Origin: Thecamonas trahens ATCC 50062
Lineage: Eukaryota > Apusozoa > Apusomonadida > Apusomonadidae
Length of the DNA stretch: 64,000 nucleotides
Assembly: GCF_000142905.1 (NCBI RefSeq)
Contig: NW_013657662.1
Location: 183,248-247,247, forward strand
Direction of reading: 5' to 3'
Shown here: positions 9,640-19,584 of the stretch, piece by piece
Layout: each line of letters begins with the position of its first letter
How positions within the stretch are numbered: the first letter of the stretch is position 1
The notes under the pieces: model-generated
The model's input: only the letters and a program-made list of their open reading frames with translations
The model's database searches: none
Told to the model about the DNA's origin: nothing
Position numbers and translations under genes: made by a program

Positions 9640-10574
9640 NNNNNNNNNNNNNNNNNNNNNNNNNNNNNNNNNNNNNNNNNNNNNNNNNNNNNNNNNNNNN
9701 NNNNNNNNNNNNNNNNNNNNNNNNNNNNNNNNNNNNNNNNNNNNNNNNNNNNNNNNNNNNNNNNNNNNNNNNNNNNNNNNNNNNNNNNNNNNNNNNNNNN
9801 NNNNNNNNNNNNNNNNNNNNNNNNNNNNNNNNNNNNNNNNNNNNNNNNNNNNNNNNNNNNNNNNNNNNNNNNNNNNNNNNNNNNNNNNNNNNNNNNNNNN
9901 NNNNNNNNNNNNNNNNNNNNNNNNNNNNNNNNNNNNNNNNNNNNNNNNNNNNNNNNNNNNNNNNNNNNNNNNNNNNNNNNNNNNNNNNNNNNNNNNNNNN
10001 NNNNNNNNNNNNNNNNNNNNNNNNNNNNNNNNNNNNNNNNNNNNNNNNNNNNNNNNNNNNNNNNNNNNNNNNNNNNNNNNNNNNNNNNNNNNNNNNNNNN
10101 NNNNNNNNNNNNNNNNNNNNNNNNNNNNNNNNNNNNNNNNNNNNNNNNNNNNNNNNNNNNNNNNNNNNNNNNNNNNNNNNNNNNNNNNNNNNNNNNNNNN
10201 NNNNNNNNNNNNNNNNNNNNNNNNNNNNNNNNNNNNNNNNNNNNNNNNNNNNNNNNNNNNNNNNNNNNNNNNNNNNNNNNNNNNNNNNNNNNNNNNNNNN
10301 NNNNNNNNNNNNNNNNNNNNNNNNNNNNNNNNNNNNNNNNNNNNNNNNNNNNNNNNNNNNNNNNNNNNNNNNNNNNNNNNNNNNNNNNNNNNNNNNNNNN
10401 NNNNNNNNNNNNNNNNNNNNNNNNNNNNNNNNNNNNNNNNNNNNNNNNNNNNNNNNNNNNNNNNNNNNNNNNNNNNNNNNNNNNNNNNNNNNNNNNNNNN
10501 NNNNNNNNNNNNNNNNNNNNNNNNNNNNNNNNNNNNNNNNNNNNNNNNNNNNNNNNNNNNNNNNNNNNNNNNNN
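9640..10574. other. Assembly gap (935 N)
   Basis: A run of 935 unknown bases. The flanks read in different frames, so the gap length is not frame-preserving, or it hides an intron or gene boundary. Any translation across it is meaningless. Confidence 1.
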
Positions 10575-11178
10575 AGACGCCTCGCGCTCACGCTCGCGCT
10601 CTGGCCGCGTGCTCAAAAAGTCGTCGCGCCTCGATGGCGCCATCGACATTGATCTTGTCATCAAGGAAGTCGAGGGCCGCGACACTCTGCCCAAGCCGCG
10701 GAAGCGTAAGCGTTCGCGCGGCTCCACCTCCAGCTCGCCTGCCGTCCAATCGCCGATGGCATCTGGCGCGCCCACTCCCATCCCATCAGCCACAGCCTCT
10801 TTTGCTGTGCATGCACCGGCCGCGCCAGCTCAGGTCCCAGTCGCCACGGCAGCTACCGGCTCGGCCTTCACCGCCTCCGTCCAGCAGCACCCGCCCAAGA
10901 AGCACAAGCCGCTCAGCACTGTGCCGGCTCCCGCGTCACCGGTCATCAGTCCGCCCAACCCCAACCTCACCCCGGCAGCCATAAGGCGTGCACCCATCGC
11001 TGCCGCCGGCCCGAATGCCGCCGCCACCGCCGTCGCCGCTCCGCTGCCTGCCCCCGTGCCGGCACCACTTGCCTCTCCTGCGCTCGTGCCTGAGCCCCTC
11101 CAGCCCGCCACCCACACGTCGCCGCCACTCATGGTGCCCCAGCCGCTCCAGCCGCCGCCCGGCTCGGCCGTCCTGTAA
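10575..11178 (+). CDS. C-terminal part of a Ser/Arg and Pro/Ala-rich protein
   Basis: After the gap, one frame reads ASRSRSRSGRVLKKSS, then DIDLVIKEVEGRDTLPKP, RKRKRSRGS and a long Pro/Ala/Ser tail ending at TAA 11176-11178. The RS dipeptides and basic clusters fit a splicing-related protein. It may be the C-terminal end of the RRM protein begun at 8628 or the end of another gene hidden in the gap; the frame differs from that of 8628. No catalytic domain is recognised. The 5' end is missing. Confidence 0.5.
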
Positions 11179-11334
11179 TCGCCTGCTCGCGCGCTGGCCA
11201 ACATCCTCATCAAAGTACCAGTCGCGCGCTTGTCCATTCACCGGTGTTCCTGGGCCGACTGCCGACCCGTGTGCCGCCTTCCACGTGACCGGTCGACCCA
11301 CCCCACCCCACCCCCACCCCCCCATCCCCTCCCC

Positions 11335-14300
11335 ATGCAGCCGACACCATCCACCCCCCACCCATCCCTTCCCTCGCCGCTCACTCCGTCTACCCTCGCG
11401 GCGCCCTATGCCGCACCCGAGGCTCCCCCGGGCGCTGCCGTCGCCCTCCGTCCGGTCGCCGTGTTCTCTGCCGCCGCCGACCCCGACTCGGAGCCCGCCC
11501 CCCCCCACGCTGCCCTCTCACTGCCACAAACAGCATCGCCGGCAGAGTCGGACGATGACATGGTTCTGGATCTGGTGTGGGACGGGGACTCGCCCAGGGA
11601 TCACGACGCGCTCTCGCCGCTGCTGGTGGTCGGCGACGGTTCGGCTGACGACGACGACGACGAGCTGACCGGCTTTGCGTCGCGCGGACGCAGCTCCCGG
11701 TCCCGACGTTGTCACCCCACCCGCTGCCTCTCCTCGCGCCGCGGCAAGGGCATAGCCTGCGCTGGCGCCGCGGTCCTTCTCCTCATCATCTACCTGATTC
11801 TAGTTGCAGTCCAACTGGCGTCGCTGGCACGGCTCGATGCATCGGTGTCCGGCCAGGTCCGCGCCGACCAGTGCAGCGATCCAGACGCCATCCCATTCGC
11901 GCTCGCGCTCACCCTCGACTCACCGTCTTGGTTTACTGCCAGCCTTGACGCCACCCGGGTCGACATCCGAGCCGCATCTTCGGGCACTGTCCTTGCCTCG
12001 GTCGCGCTCCCGCACACCACCATCCGCTACGGCCGCCACACCGCGCCACTCGCATCCAAACTCGCCTTTAATCACCAGGCACTACAACATGCCGCTGACT
12101 TGGCGTCGGTTCTGGCACGGCGTGCGTTCAATGCGTCCTACGCCGCTGCCCACACGCCGCCGAGCCTCATCCTCGACGCCAAGCTCACCATCCGTGCCCC
12201 GGCACTGCTCAGCATTCCGATATCGCACACTCTCCACCAAGCCGTCGTTCTCCAGCCACCGCCGCCGCCACCGTTGTCGCCCTCTGGCGCCGCCACCCAG
12301 CCACCGCCACCGCCCATGATCACCCTCACCGGTGCAGAGCTTGGTGAGAGCACTTTCTCGGCCCATTTTAAGCTGCATGCTCCGGCCACTATCCAGCTGA
12401 CGGTGCTGACGCCGCCGCTGGACGTTGTCGTAGCGGCAGGCGGCGCAGATGGCACGGGCGGCCCGGACGACGCTCCCCAGCTTGTGGCCGTCCACGCTTC
12501 ACCGACACGCTGGGGCGAGACAGCCAGCTTGCGCGGCCCGGCGCCGCTCCAGCTCGACCTAGAGGTCGCACGCACGCCATCAGCCGCGACAGCGCTCTCG
12601 CAGCTGCTCGCCGACGTACTCCAGCCATCAACCCACCGTGCGTATGCTCCGGCCCTGGCGCTGATCGGTGCCAATCCAGGAACGGACGCCCCGTGTCTCT
12701 TGCAGACGCTCCTCAACCGACTTCATCTCGACCTTCCCCAGTCGTCAGCCTTTGCACCGGAGCGCGACTGGCTCTCGCCTCTCATCAACGGCTCAGCGTT
12801 GGACCCATCTGTTGCTGACGGAACGACACACAACGCGCCGCTCGCCGGCAAGATTCTGGACGTTCTGATGGCAACCACCGACGGGTCAACGGTGGTTGTC
12901 CAGGCTCTGGTCAACGCTTCGGCCGTGACAGGCTCTTCCCTGGACGTCGGCATCATCGGAATGCCATCGTTCGAGGCCTCGCTCTACCTCACGCCAGGCG
13001 TTGACCTCCCGCCTACAGTCGTCGCTGACTTGCCGGGCGGATTGGCTGCGCCACTGGGCACACTCAGGCTCTCAGCAGTTGCGACTAACGAGTTGATTAG
13101 AGTCTCAGCAGCAGTTACCATCGACTCGATGCCGCTGCTTCAGGCTCTTGTGCTCCCTGCGCTCCCCCTGTGGGAGGTGGACGATGTGCCGCAGCATCTC
13201 TTCACCAACCCGCTCTTTGCCCTCCGCGAGTTTGCCGATAGCCCGGACGGCCGTCCGCTGTACGGACTCGGCGCCCGGCTGGTGCCGTCAGCATCGCCGC
13301 AGGCCTCGATCTGGTCGCGTCTCGCGACAGAGTTGCGCTTGGAGGGGCTTGCACCTTCGGCGACGTGGTTTGCCGAGCTTCCGCCGCCGCCACCGGGTGC
13401 ACCGCCGCTGTTTGAGATTGCCTCGACGGTGGCGACCATTGACGGACCGCTGCTGAGCGGAACCGCAACATGCCGCCTCGCGATCCCGCACGTGCTCGAT
13501 GGCGTGGTTGTTCGCGCCGCGCTCCCTCAGATGGACGCTGCAGTGGTGGCGACGTCGGATGAGAGCCTGGCACCGAGCCTGGCACCGGCGCTGCACGGCC
13601 GGTCTGACGCGGACGTGGTTGTACTCTCGACCGGACCGGTGTCTGTTCACGGCGCAGTTGACGTGGTTTCGTCGACGATGGCGGCGTCGGCGCTCTCGCA
13701 GTGGATGGGCGGCGGCATTGTGCCTGTCTTTGCACGAGTCGCCCACTCTGCCCCGGGTCATCTCCCATCTGTCTTCCACGCCCTCCTCTCGGGTATTCGG
13801 TGGCGATACACGTTGGGCAGCGCGAGCTCGCTGTACGAGCTGCGAAAGGTTTACGTGGCGCCGATTACGGACATTGCCATCGTGACACTCAAGCCACAGC
13901 TCTGGCTCGGCCTCGAGTGGTTGCATCTCTCGCTGACGGTGCCGGGTGTGACCGACCTTCCGGTCTGGCTGGTCGATGCCGATGCAGAGGTGGCGCAGAT
14001 TGCGTGGTCGGCCTTCACCGTTGCGTCCGACGCAGTCAACACCATGGACATCTATGCGTTTGCCTCCAACGTACCGCTGCTTGGCGAAGCTGTGGCCAGC
14101 CTCGATCTCGAGGTCGTTGTCCGCCCGCCGCCGACCACTGCCGCCGACTCGTTTATCACCGCCCTGCTCGCCGGCGTGCGGGTGGACCCGGTCCAGTCCG
14201 GGAGCGGCGACGGGCTCGCATCCCTGGTCGACGACATTGTGTTTGCCGGCGCTGACCCTGCGAGTCCGGCATCATCGTTTGTAGTCACCTCGGGCCTCGT

Positions 14301-15600
14301 CCTTTCCAACAACGTGGTCGAGATGACTGTGCCACCGGTTGCGCTGCGCGTTGTCGCTAGCGGGGCGAGCGGCGGTGCACGCGGGACGCTGCTCACTCTT
14401 GCATCGGCGCCGATTGCGATCCAGACTGGGCAAGATAAGGTGAGCCTTATCGGGCGTGTGGCACCAACGCGTAACGCGACGCTTCTGCGCGAGCTCGGGA
14501 GCGAGGTGCTGAAGCTTGGCAACGGCGAGGCTGCTGCTGGGCTGACGGCCGAGGTTCAGTTTGGCGTCGACGCGCTCGGGGCCGAGTCGTCAAACCTGCT
14601 CGCTCGCATCCTGTCCGGCGCGTCGTTCAAGATGTACTGGAACGCGAGCGCGGTGAGCGGAGGAAGTAGCGGACTTGGACGCAATGTCAGCTTTGAGGTG
14701 GTAGCGTCGGACGTGGACTTTGTTCAGGCACGAATGCGAGTGCCTGTAGCGCTTCCGGCGGCACTGCCCGACGTGGAGCTTGGACTCCCGTCGATGGCGT
14801 TTCGGTACTCGGGGGCGTCGGTCGGCTCGGTGAGCCTCAGCACCAACGTGCTGCGTGGCGGCGGGCGGACAACGTTTGTGGAGATGGAGGGGGTAGTGAG
14901 CGCCGAGGCGTCGCGTGTGGCGCTGGAGGGTCTCATCAACAAGGCGACGGCCGGCAAGGACGACGTGGCGCTTGACGTCGACGTGGTGCTCGCACCAGGT
15001 ACGCAGGCTCCGGCCGCGGCCGCGTTCACGGCCCACTATCCGTTTGTGTTTCCGGCACGGGCTTCGCTCGCCGGGGCGAGCGCGGTCGACGGCATGAACT
15101 CTGTGGTACAGTGCACGGAGCTGGTTGACCTCGACTTTGGGTACTTTGCGATCCTGGAGGGCAAGTGCGAGTTTACGGCGCGGGTGGCCATCTACATCCA
15201 CAACCCATCGCCGTTGCGGGTGACGGTGAGCTCGCTGGCGTTTGATGTGTGGTACGACAACCCGCACGGGGTGTGCCTCGGCTCGATGTGCATCTACTCG
15301 CCGGCGTCGAACCTGTTCCTCACCCACGTCGACGATCCGTCGTCGGCGTCGAGTCCAGCCGAGCTGCCAACCGAGCTGGTACCCGGCGCGGTGGCGGTGA
15401 CCGAGATGGTGCTGGCACCGTCGTCGGTGGAGATGTGCCTCCGCGTCGGCAACGAGTACGAGCGCAACGACCACCAGTTCCACATCCACGTCACCAACGG
15501 CGTCGGCGTGGTCCATGTCGAGAACATGGTTCTGCACCTCGCATTCGAGCTCCCCGACTACGTCGTTCGCAACGCGCCGTCGCCGCCGTGCACGGCGTAG
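11335..15600 (+). CDS. Giant single-pass (type II) membrane protein, repeated beta modules
   Basis: A 1,421-residue protein of unknown function. The N-terminal ~140 residues are cytosolic-type (Pro-rich, acidic stretch, then arginine cluster). One strong membrane segment follows at about 142-166 (AAVLLLIIYLILVAVQLASL), with positive charges before it, so the remaining ~1,250 residues should be lumenal or extracellular. That part is beta-rich with recurring patterns such as VRAALPQMDAAVV and PVALPAALPDVELGL. It ends with VAIYIHNPSPLRVTVSSLAF, which resembles the LEA2/WHy-type immunoglobulin-like fold (NPNP.pv.v..l.f pattern). Similar repeated modules occur in fungal vacuolar proteins with DUF3712-like repeats; that comparison is by eye. 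The start is ATG 11335 after a C-rich leader; an in-frame upstream extension lacks resemblance. Confidence 0.65.
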   Translation: MQPTPSTPHPSLPSPLTPSTLAAPYAAPEAPPGAAVALRPVAVFSAAADPDSEPAPPHAALSLPQTASPAESDDDMVLDLVWDGDSPRDHDALSPLLVVGDGSADDDDDELTGFASRGRSSRSRRCHPTRCLSSRRGKGIACAGAAVLLLIIYLILVAVQLASLARLDASVSGQVRADQCSDPDAIPFALALTLDSPSWFTASLDATRVDIRAASSGTVLASVALPHTTIRYGRHTAPLASKLAFNHQALQHAADLASVLARRAFNASYAAAHTPPSLILDAKLTIRAPALLSIPISHTLHQAVVLQPPPPPPLSPSGAATQPPPPPMITLTGAELGESTFSAHFKLHAPATIQLTVLTPPLDVVVAAGGADGTGGPDDAPQLVAVHASPTRWGETASLRGPAPLQLDLEVARTPSAATALSQLLADVLQPSTHRAYAPALALIGANPGTDAPCLLQTLLNRLHLDLPQSSAFAPERDWLSPLINGSALDPSVADGTTHNAPLAGKILDVLMATTDGSTVVVQALVNASAVTGSSLDVGIIGMPSFEASLYLTPGVDLPPTVVADLPGGLAAPLGTLRLSAVATNELIRVSAAVTIDSMPLLQALVLPALPLWEVDDVPQHLFTNPLFALREFADSPDGRPLYGLGARLVPSASPQASIWSRLATELRLEGLAPSATWFAELPPPPPGAPPLFEIASTVATIDGPLLSGTATCRLAIPHVLDGVVVRAALPQMDAAVVATSDESLAPSLAPALHGRSDADVVVLSTGPVSVHGAVDVVSSTMAASALSQWMGGGIVPVFARVAHSAPGHLPSVFHALLSGIRWRYTLGSASSLYELRKVYVAPITDIAIVTLKPQLWLGLEWLHLSLTVPGVTDLPVWLVDADAEVAQIAWSAFTVASDAVNTMDIYAFASNVPLLGEAVASLDLEVVVRPPPTTAADSFITALLAGVRVDPVQSGSGDGLASLVDDIVFAGADPASPASSFVVTSGLVLSNNVVEMTVPPVALRVVASGASGGARGTLLTLASAPIAIQTGQDKVSLIGRVAPTRNATLLRELGSEVLKLGNGEAAAGLTAEVQFGVDALGAESSNLLARILSGASFKMYWNASAVSGGSSGLGRNVSFEVVASDVDFVQARMRVPVALPAALPDVELGLPSMAFRYSGASVGSVSLSTNVLRGGGRTTFVEMEGVVSAEASRVALEGLINKATAGKDDVALDVDVVLAPGTQAPAAAAFTAHYPFVFPARASLAGASAVDGMNSVVQCTELVDLDFGYFAILEGKCEFTARVAIYIHNPSPLRVTVSSLAFDVWYDNPHGVCLGSMCIYSPASNLFLTHVDDPSSASSPAELPTELVPGAVAVTEMVLAPSSVEMCLRVGNEYERNDHQFHIHVTNGVGVVHVENMVLHLAFELPDYVVRNAPSPPCTA

Positions 15601-15830
15601 GCCGGACTCTTCGTCTAGATCCAATAACACACCATGAACACAAACACATACACAACGACATTCGTATTTATCGTCTACGGACAGACTCCAGGCAACGCAA
15701 CACGTGGCCCCGCCACTGCCCCAAGCAGCGCGCGATCGAGATCTCGCGGCACAGCAATTTGCTTGCCGGTGCCGCACCAGGCTCGAGTCGATCGTCGCAG
15801 CGAACACCGCCACGCCGAGCGTAACGTTGC

Positions 15831-16661
15831 TCACAGCTTGATCTTGAACGGCACAAACGTCGACTCTGCCACAACCTCAGCGGATGTGTCCAGAGCGGCG
15901 TCCAGCTCGGGCGCGACGTCGCGGACCCGGCGCGGCAGGATTGGGCGCGGGATCGGCTCACCAGAGCGCTTGCTAATGCGAATGCGCTTACCGGCCTCGT
16001 CGCGAGCCCACCCTGCACGGGTCGGCTTGCCATCGATGGGATCCAGCAGCGCAACGTTGGCGACCGGAACAGCGGCCGACTTGGTAAAGATGCCGCCGTC
16101 GAGTACCTCAGTCTTGCGCATGTGCTTCTTGACCAAGTTGAGCCCGTCCACAATGACCTTGTTCTTCTTGCGCAGCACCTTTTCCACCACGCCCTGCCGC
16201 CCGGCGTCCCTACCCGCCAGGATGACAACCTGTCCAGCCCATGGCCCCGCCGTCCCAAGACGTGTGCGGATGCGCGTGTGTGAGTTCTCGGCCCACCGCC
16301 ACTTGCCCCACCGGCAGCCTGCGCCTCATAGAAGGAGGGCACTGTTCTCAGCCGTATTGTTCAAAGCCTCTTCAACCGCTTTGCGTCTGAAACTCTATTC
16401 TGATATTTTGAAATGGCTTCATCATCGACCAGTGCTCCCCTCTCCCTTGCCCCCACCGGGTCGGGTGGGTGGGTTGGCGCGTCATCCATCCCATCAAATG
16501 GGGAGATCAAACAAAAACCAATAGCCCCTCCCCCCCTCCCCGCCCCTGCCCCTGCCCCTGCCCTGCTCTCAACCACATACCGTGTCCCCCTTGACCACCT
16601 TCCATGAGGAGATGGCGTCCATGGCGGCGCGCACCACCCGCCGCTTCACCCGGAATGACAT
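15831..16661 (-). CDS. MRPL24: Mitochondrial ribosomal protein uL24m
   Basis: A 159-residue large-subunit mitoribosome protein in two exons: 16581-16661 (27 codons, MSFRVKRRVVRAAM... SSWKVVKGDT) and 15831-16229. The 351-nt intron (16230-16580) has donor GTATGT and acceptor ACAG, phase 0, joining GDT to VVILAGRDAGRQGVVEK. That junction rebuilds the KOW motif that binds 23S-type rRNA, which supports the splice model strongly. Downstream come VIVDGLNLVKKHMRK, the L24 signature, and the mitochondrial-type extension DPIDGKPTRAGW, GKRIRISKRSGEPIPRP. The basic N-terminus could be a targeting peptide. The divergent neighbour (TTC13-like) starts 267 bp away. Confidence 0.9.
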
Positions 16662-16927
16662 TTGCCGGGTGAGGGTGAGTGCAGTGTTGCCACGTTGGCA
16701 CGGGTTGGACAAGTAGCTGTGCCGCCGCGACCGACCGACTCACCGACCAACCGACCGCCGCCGACTCACCGCCAGTGACTCACCGACTCACCGCCAGCGA
16801 CTCAGCGACTCACCGCCACCGATCCACGGCTTGGCCCGCGAAGGTGCTTCTCCTGCCCCCCTTCCCTCCCTCCTCTTCCCCTCTACCTCTTCCCCTCTCC
16901 ACCTCACTCGCCACAGACGTAGGCGCC

Positions 16928-19573
16928 ATGGACACGGATGCGTTCTTGGCTGAGCTCCATGCCAACAAGTTTGCAAAGTGTATCAAGCGGCTGACGGCGG
17001 CTCTGCGCGGAGGGCCCGCCACGCCGCGGGCCGAGGCCGAGCTGCTCGCCAACCGGGCGGCGGCCAACTACGCGCTCGAGCTGCACAAGCGGGCGCTGAA
17101 GGATGCCGAGGCCGCCATCGCTGCCGATCCGGGCGTGCTGAGTGGGCATGTGTGGAAGGCGAAGGCGCTGGCGGCGCTCGGCCGCGCCGACGCCGCCCAA
17201 GCTGCTGCTGCTGCCGGCCTTGGCCACTACGGCGACCTCGCGCTGATGCACACGCTGGGCATGCTCGCCGAGGGCGACGGAGCGAGCGCAAAGCCTGCGA
17301 AGCCTGCACAGCCTGCGCTGTGTGCGGATCGCGGCAAAGCGCGTGGAGTGCGGCTGGCCGATGGCGTCGCCGCCGACCCCGAGTACGACGTGGTCCATGC
17401 GTCGGAGCAGGTGGCTCGCCGCGGGCTAGTCCAGATGGGCTCGGGCGATCCCGCGACCGACAAGGCCATTGCGCTCGGGTACCTAGCGGTCAACACCGGA
17501 AAGCTTGTCGAGGCCGTGACCCACTTTTCGCAGCTGCTCGACGACAATCCGTCGCTGGTGGCAGCGTATGTCGGCCGCGGGACGGCCATGGCCATGGGCG
17601 GCCAGCTCGAGGCTGCGGTCACCGACTTTACTGCCGCGCTTGCGGTCGATCCAACTTGTGCCGAGGCACACAAGCGGCGCGGCCAGTCATTGGCGGCACT
17701 AGACCGTCTTGACGAGGCGCTGGTCGACCTGACGGCCGCCGTCGACGGCTCGGACGACCCGGACGCCCGCCAGCAGCGTGGCGTGCTCTTGCACAAGATG
17801 CGCAACTACCGCCGAGCCCAAGTTGATCTCCGGGCGGCGCTCACTGCCAACAATGCCGATCCTGTGGCGTGGAACTTTCTCGGCCTCTGCCTCAACTCGA
17901 TGGGCCAGTGCGCCAAGGCTGTGACGGCGTACACCCGCGCGCTCGATCTCGACCCGTCGTTTAAAGAGGCGCTGGTCAACCTCGGCTCTTCGTACCGCGA
18001 GCTGGCCAACTACAAGCTGGCCATGAAGCATTTCGACGCCGTCGTTGCGCTCGATCCGTGCTACCTCCACGGGCGCTACCTTCGCGGGCTCACCCGCTAT
18101 GGCGCCGGCGAGCTCCGCGCCGCCATCACTGATCTAGCTGCCGCTGCAAGTCTGGATCCTAGCGCCAAGGATGCAACCAAGCTCCACGCCGTTGCACTCC
18201 ACGCCCTCGGCCGCTACAGCGAGGCACTGGCAGCCTACAACGGCGTCCTCGCACACCACCCATCGGACCCGGCGTGGTACCAGCGCGAACTCCTCATCGC
18301 AGTCCTCCCGCACCTCGAGACGCCGCTCCGCACCTTTAGCCTCGACCGTGCCATGGACCCGTACTTTAAGGAGGGCTGGTGCAAGCGGCACTCGCCGGCG
18401 CTGCTACTCGAGTACACGCCGCTGCCGACGCCATCGGCCAAGACGCTTGCCGCCGCCAGCGTCGACCTCGACGCGCCGCTGGCGCCCGAGCTCGGACCAA
18501 TGGTCGTCCTCGCCGACGCGCTCAGTGTTCGCCTCCAGTACCACGCACCGGGCTTTATGACCAATGCGCGACAGCACCGAATGGGTGGACTCGCCATTGT
18601 CGAGATGGCACAGGCAGCGGCTAGCCTTTGGGCAACGGGACCGATCTCGGTCGCCTCGACCGGCGCCTCGATCGGGTCGCACGCACACGCCTTTGGCTGG
18701 CGCGACTTTTATGACATCGCCGTCCGCTGGCGGCAGTTCTCCGAGCCGAACGATCCGGTCTGGTGGGTCGACCTTCTTGCGCCAGAGCAGTTTGCTGAGG
18801 GCTTTGGCTCGCAAACGCCGATGGTGAGCGGTCAGCTCGACGTAGTCCGATACCACCGTGTTGGCTACACACGCTCGTTTGCGCTGGTCAAGGCCCTCCT
18901 GCCGGAGCAGCTCGCGGACGAGGTGGCAATGCCGTCGGCGCGGGCAGCACTCGCAACCGCATCGACGCTCGACGAGGTGTACGCTGTTGTGGGCCATGAC
19001 TTTTACGTCATCACGCCGTGCTACTCGTGCGCAGATCCTGGCGCGGCTCCGTACGAGGGCACCCGCCTCACGCTCCAGGCACACCCACCGGAGGGCTACG
19101 ACTTTACCATCCGCACGCCATGCACGCCGTCGCGGTGGAAGCAGTTTGACGCCGAGCTGACGGCGGCGTGGGACGTCGTTGCTACCGCGGCCACCGCTCT
19201 GAAGGCCGACGACTCGGCGGAGACACGGCGCGCTTTTGTCGACGCCGCCCTCACCCTCACCTTTTACTGGTACAACTTTATGCCGCTCACCCGCGGATCG
19301 GCGATGTGCGGCCTGCTCGGCCTCCACGCGCTCCTTCTCTCGGTCGGCCTCGAGCTCGACGCACCCATTCCCGACAGCGTCCAGTTTGACTGGGAAGCCA
19401 TCCTCACCCCGCGGCCAGCACCCTTTATTGCCACGCTCCGCGAGCTTTATGTCGACGACGCTCTGCGCAGCGTCGACCCAGCGCGCGACGTCTCGTGCCT
19501 CTCAACTGCCGTGGCCGACTCGGTCATCACCCTCGTCGACTTTATTCGGGTTGTCGCCGCCGCTGAAGTCTAG
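16928..19573 (+). CDS. TTC13: TTC13-like tetratricopeptide repeat protein
   Basis: An 881-residue protein. Residues about 15-500 are TPR helices, for example GYLAVNTGKLVEAVTHFSQL, KRRGQSLAALDRLDEALVDL, NFLGLCLNSMGQCAKAVTAY and NLGSSYRELANYKLAMKHF. The C-terminal ~350 residues match the TTC13-specific region: FYDIAVRWRQFSEPNDPVWW, VDLLAPEQFAEGFGSQTPMV, then FYWYNFMPLTRGSAMCGLLG. TTC13 has no well-defined biochemical role. The start is ATG 16928, directly after a C-rich leader. Compared with animal TTC13, which carries a signal peptide, this N-terminus looks cytosolic. Confidence 0.85.
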   Translation: MDTDAFLAELHANKFAKCIKRLTAALRGGPATPRAEAELLANRAAANYALELHKRALKDAEAAIAADPGVLSGHVWKAKALAALGRADAAQAAAAAGLGHYGDLALMHTLGMLAEGDGASAKPAKPAQPALCADRGKARGVRLADGVAADPEYDVVHASEQVARRGLVQMGSGDPATDKAIALGYLAVNTGKLVEAVTHFSQLLDDNPSLVAAYVGRGTAMAMGGQLEAAVTDFTAALAVDPTCAEAHKRRGQSLAALDRLDEALVDLTAAVDGSDDPDARQQRGVLLHKMRNYRRAQVDLRAALTANNADPVAWNFLGLCLNSMGQCAKAVTAYTRALDLDPSFKEALVNLGSSYRELANYKLAMKHFDAVVALDPCYLHGRYLRGLTRYGAGELRAAITDLAAAASLDPSAKDATKLHAVALHALGRYSEALAAYNGVLAHHPSDPAWYQRELLIAVLPHLETPLRTFSLDRAMDPYFKEGWCKRHSPALLLEYTPLPTPSAKTLAAASVDLDAPLAPELGPMVVLADALSVRLQYHAPGFMTNARQHRMGGLAIVEMAQAAASLWATGPISVASTGASIGSHAHAFGWRDFYDIAVRWRQFSEPNDPVWWVDLLAPEQFAEGFGSQTPMVSGQLDVVRYHRVGYTRSFALVKALLPEQLADEVAMPSARAALATASTLDEVYAVVGHDFYVITPCYSCADPGAAPYEGTRLTLQAHPPEGYDFTIRTPCTPSRWKQFDAELTAAWDVVATAATALKADDSAETRRAFVDAALTLTFYWYNFMPLTRGSAMCGLLGLHALLLSVGLELDAPIPDSVQFDWEAILTPRPAPFIATLRELYVDDALRSVDPARDVSCLSTAVADSVITLVDFIRVVAAAEV

Positions 19574-19584
19574 TCTGCTTAGTA

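Noticed and set aside
15634-16524. 296-codon plus-strand ORF
   Set aside because: Antisense to uL24m exon 2 and its intron; no homology.
16621-16668. Plus-strand mini-exon MAARTTRRFTRNDICR followed by a GTGAGG donor
   Set aside because: The opposite strand is exon 1 of uL24m, which rebuilds the KOW motif after splicing; the plus reading has no partner exon.
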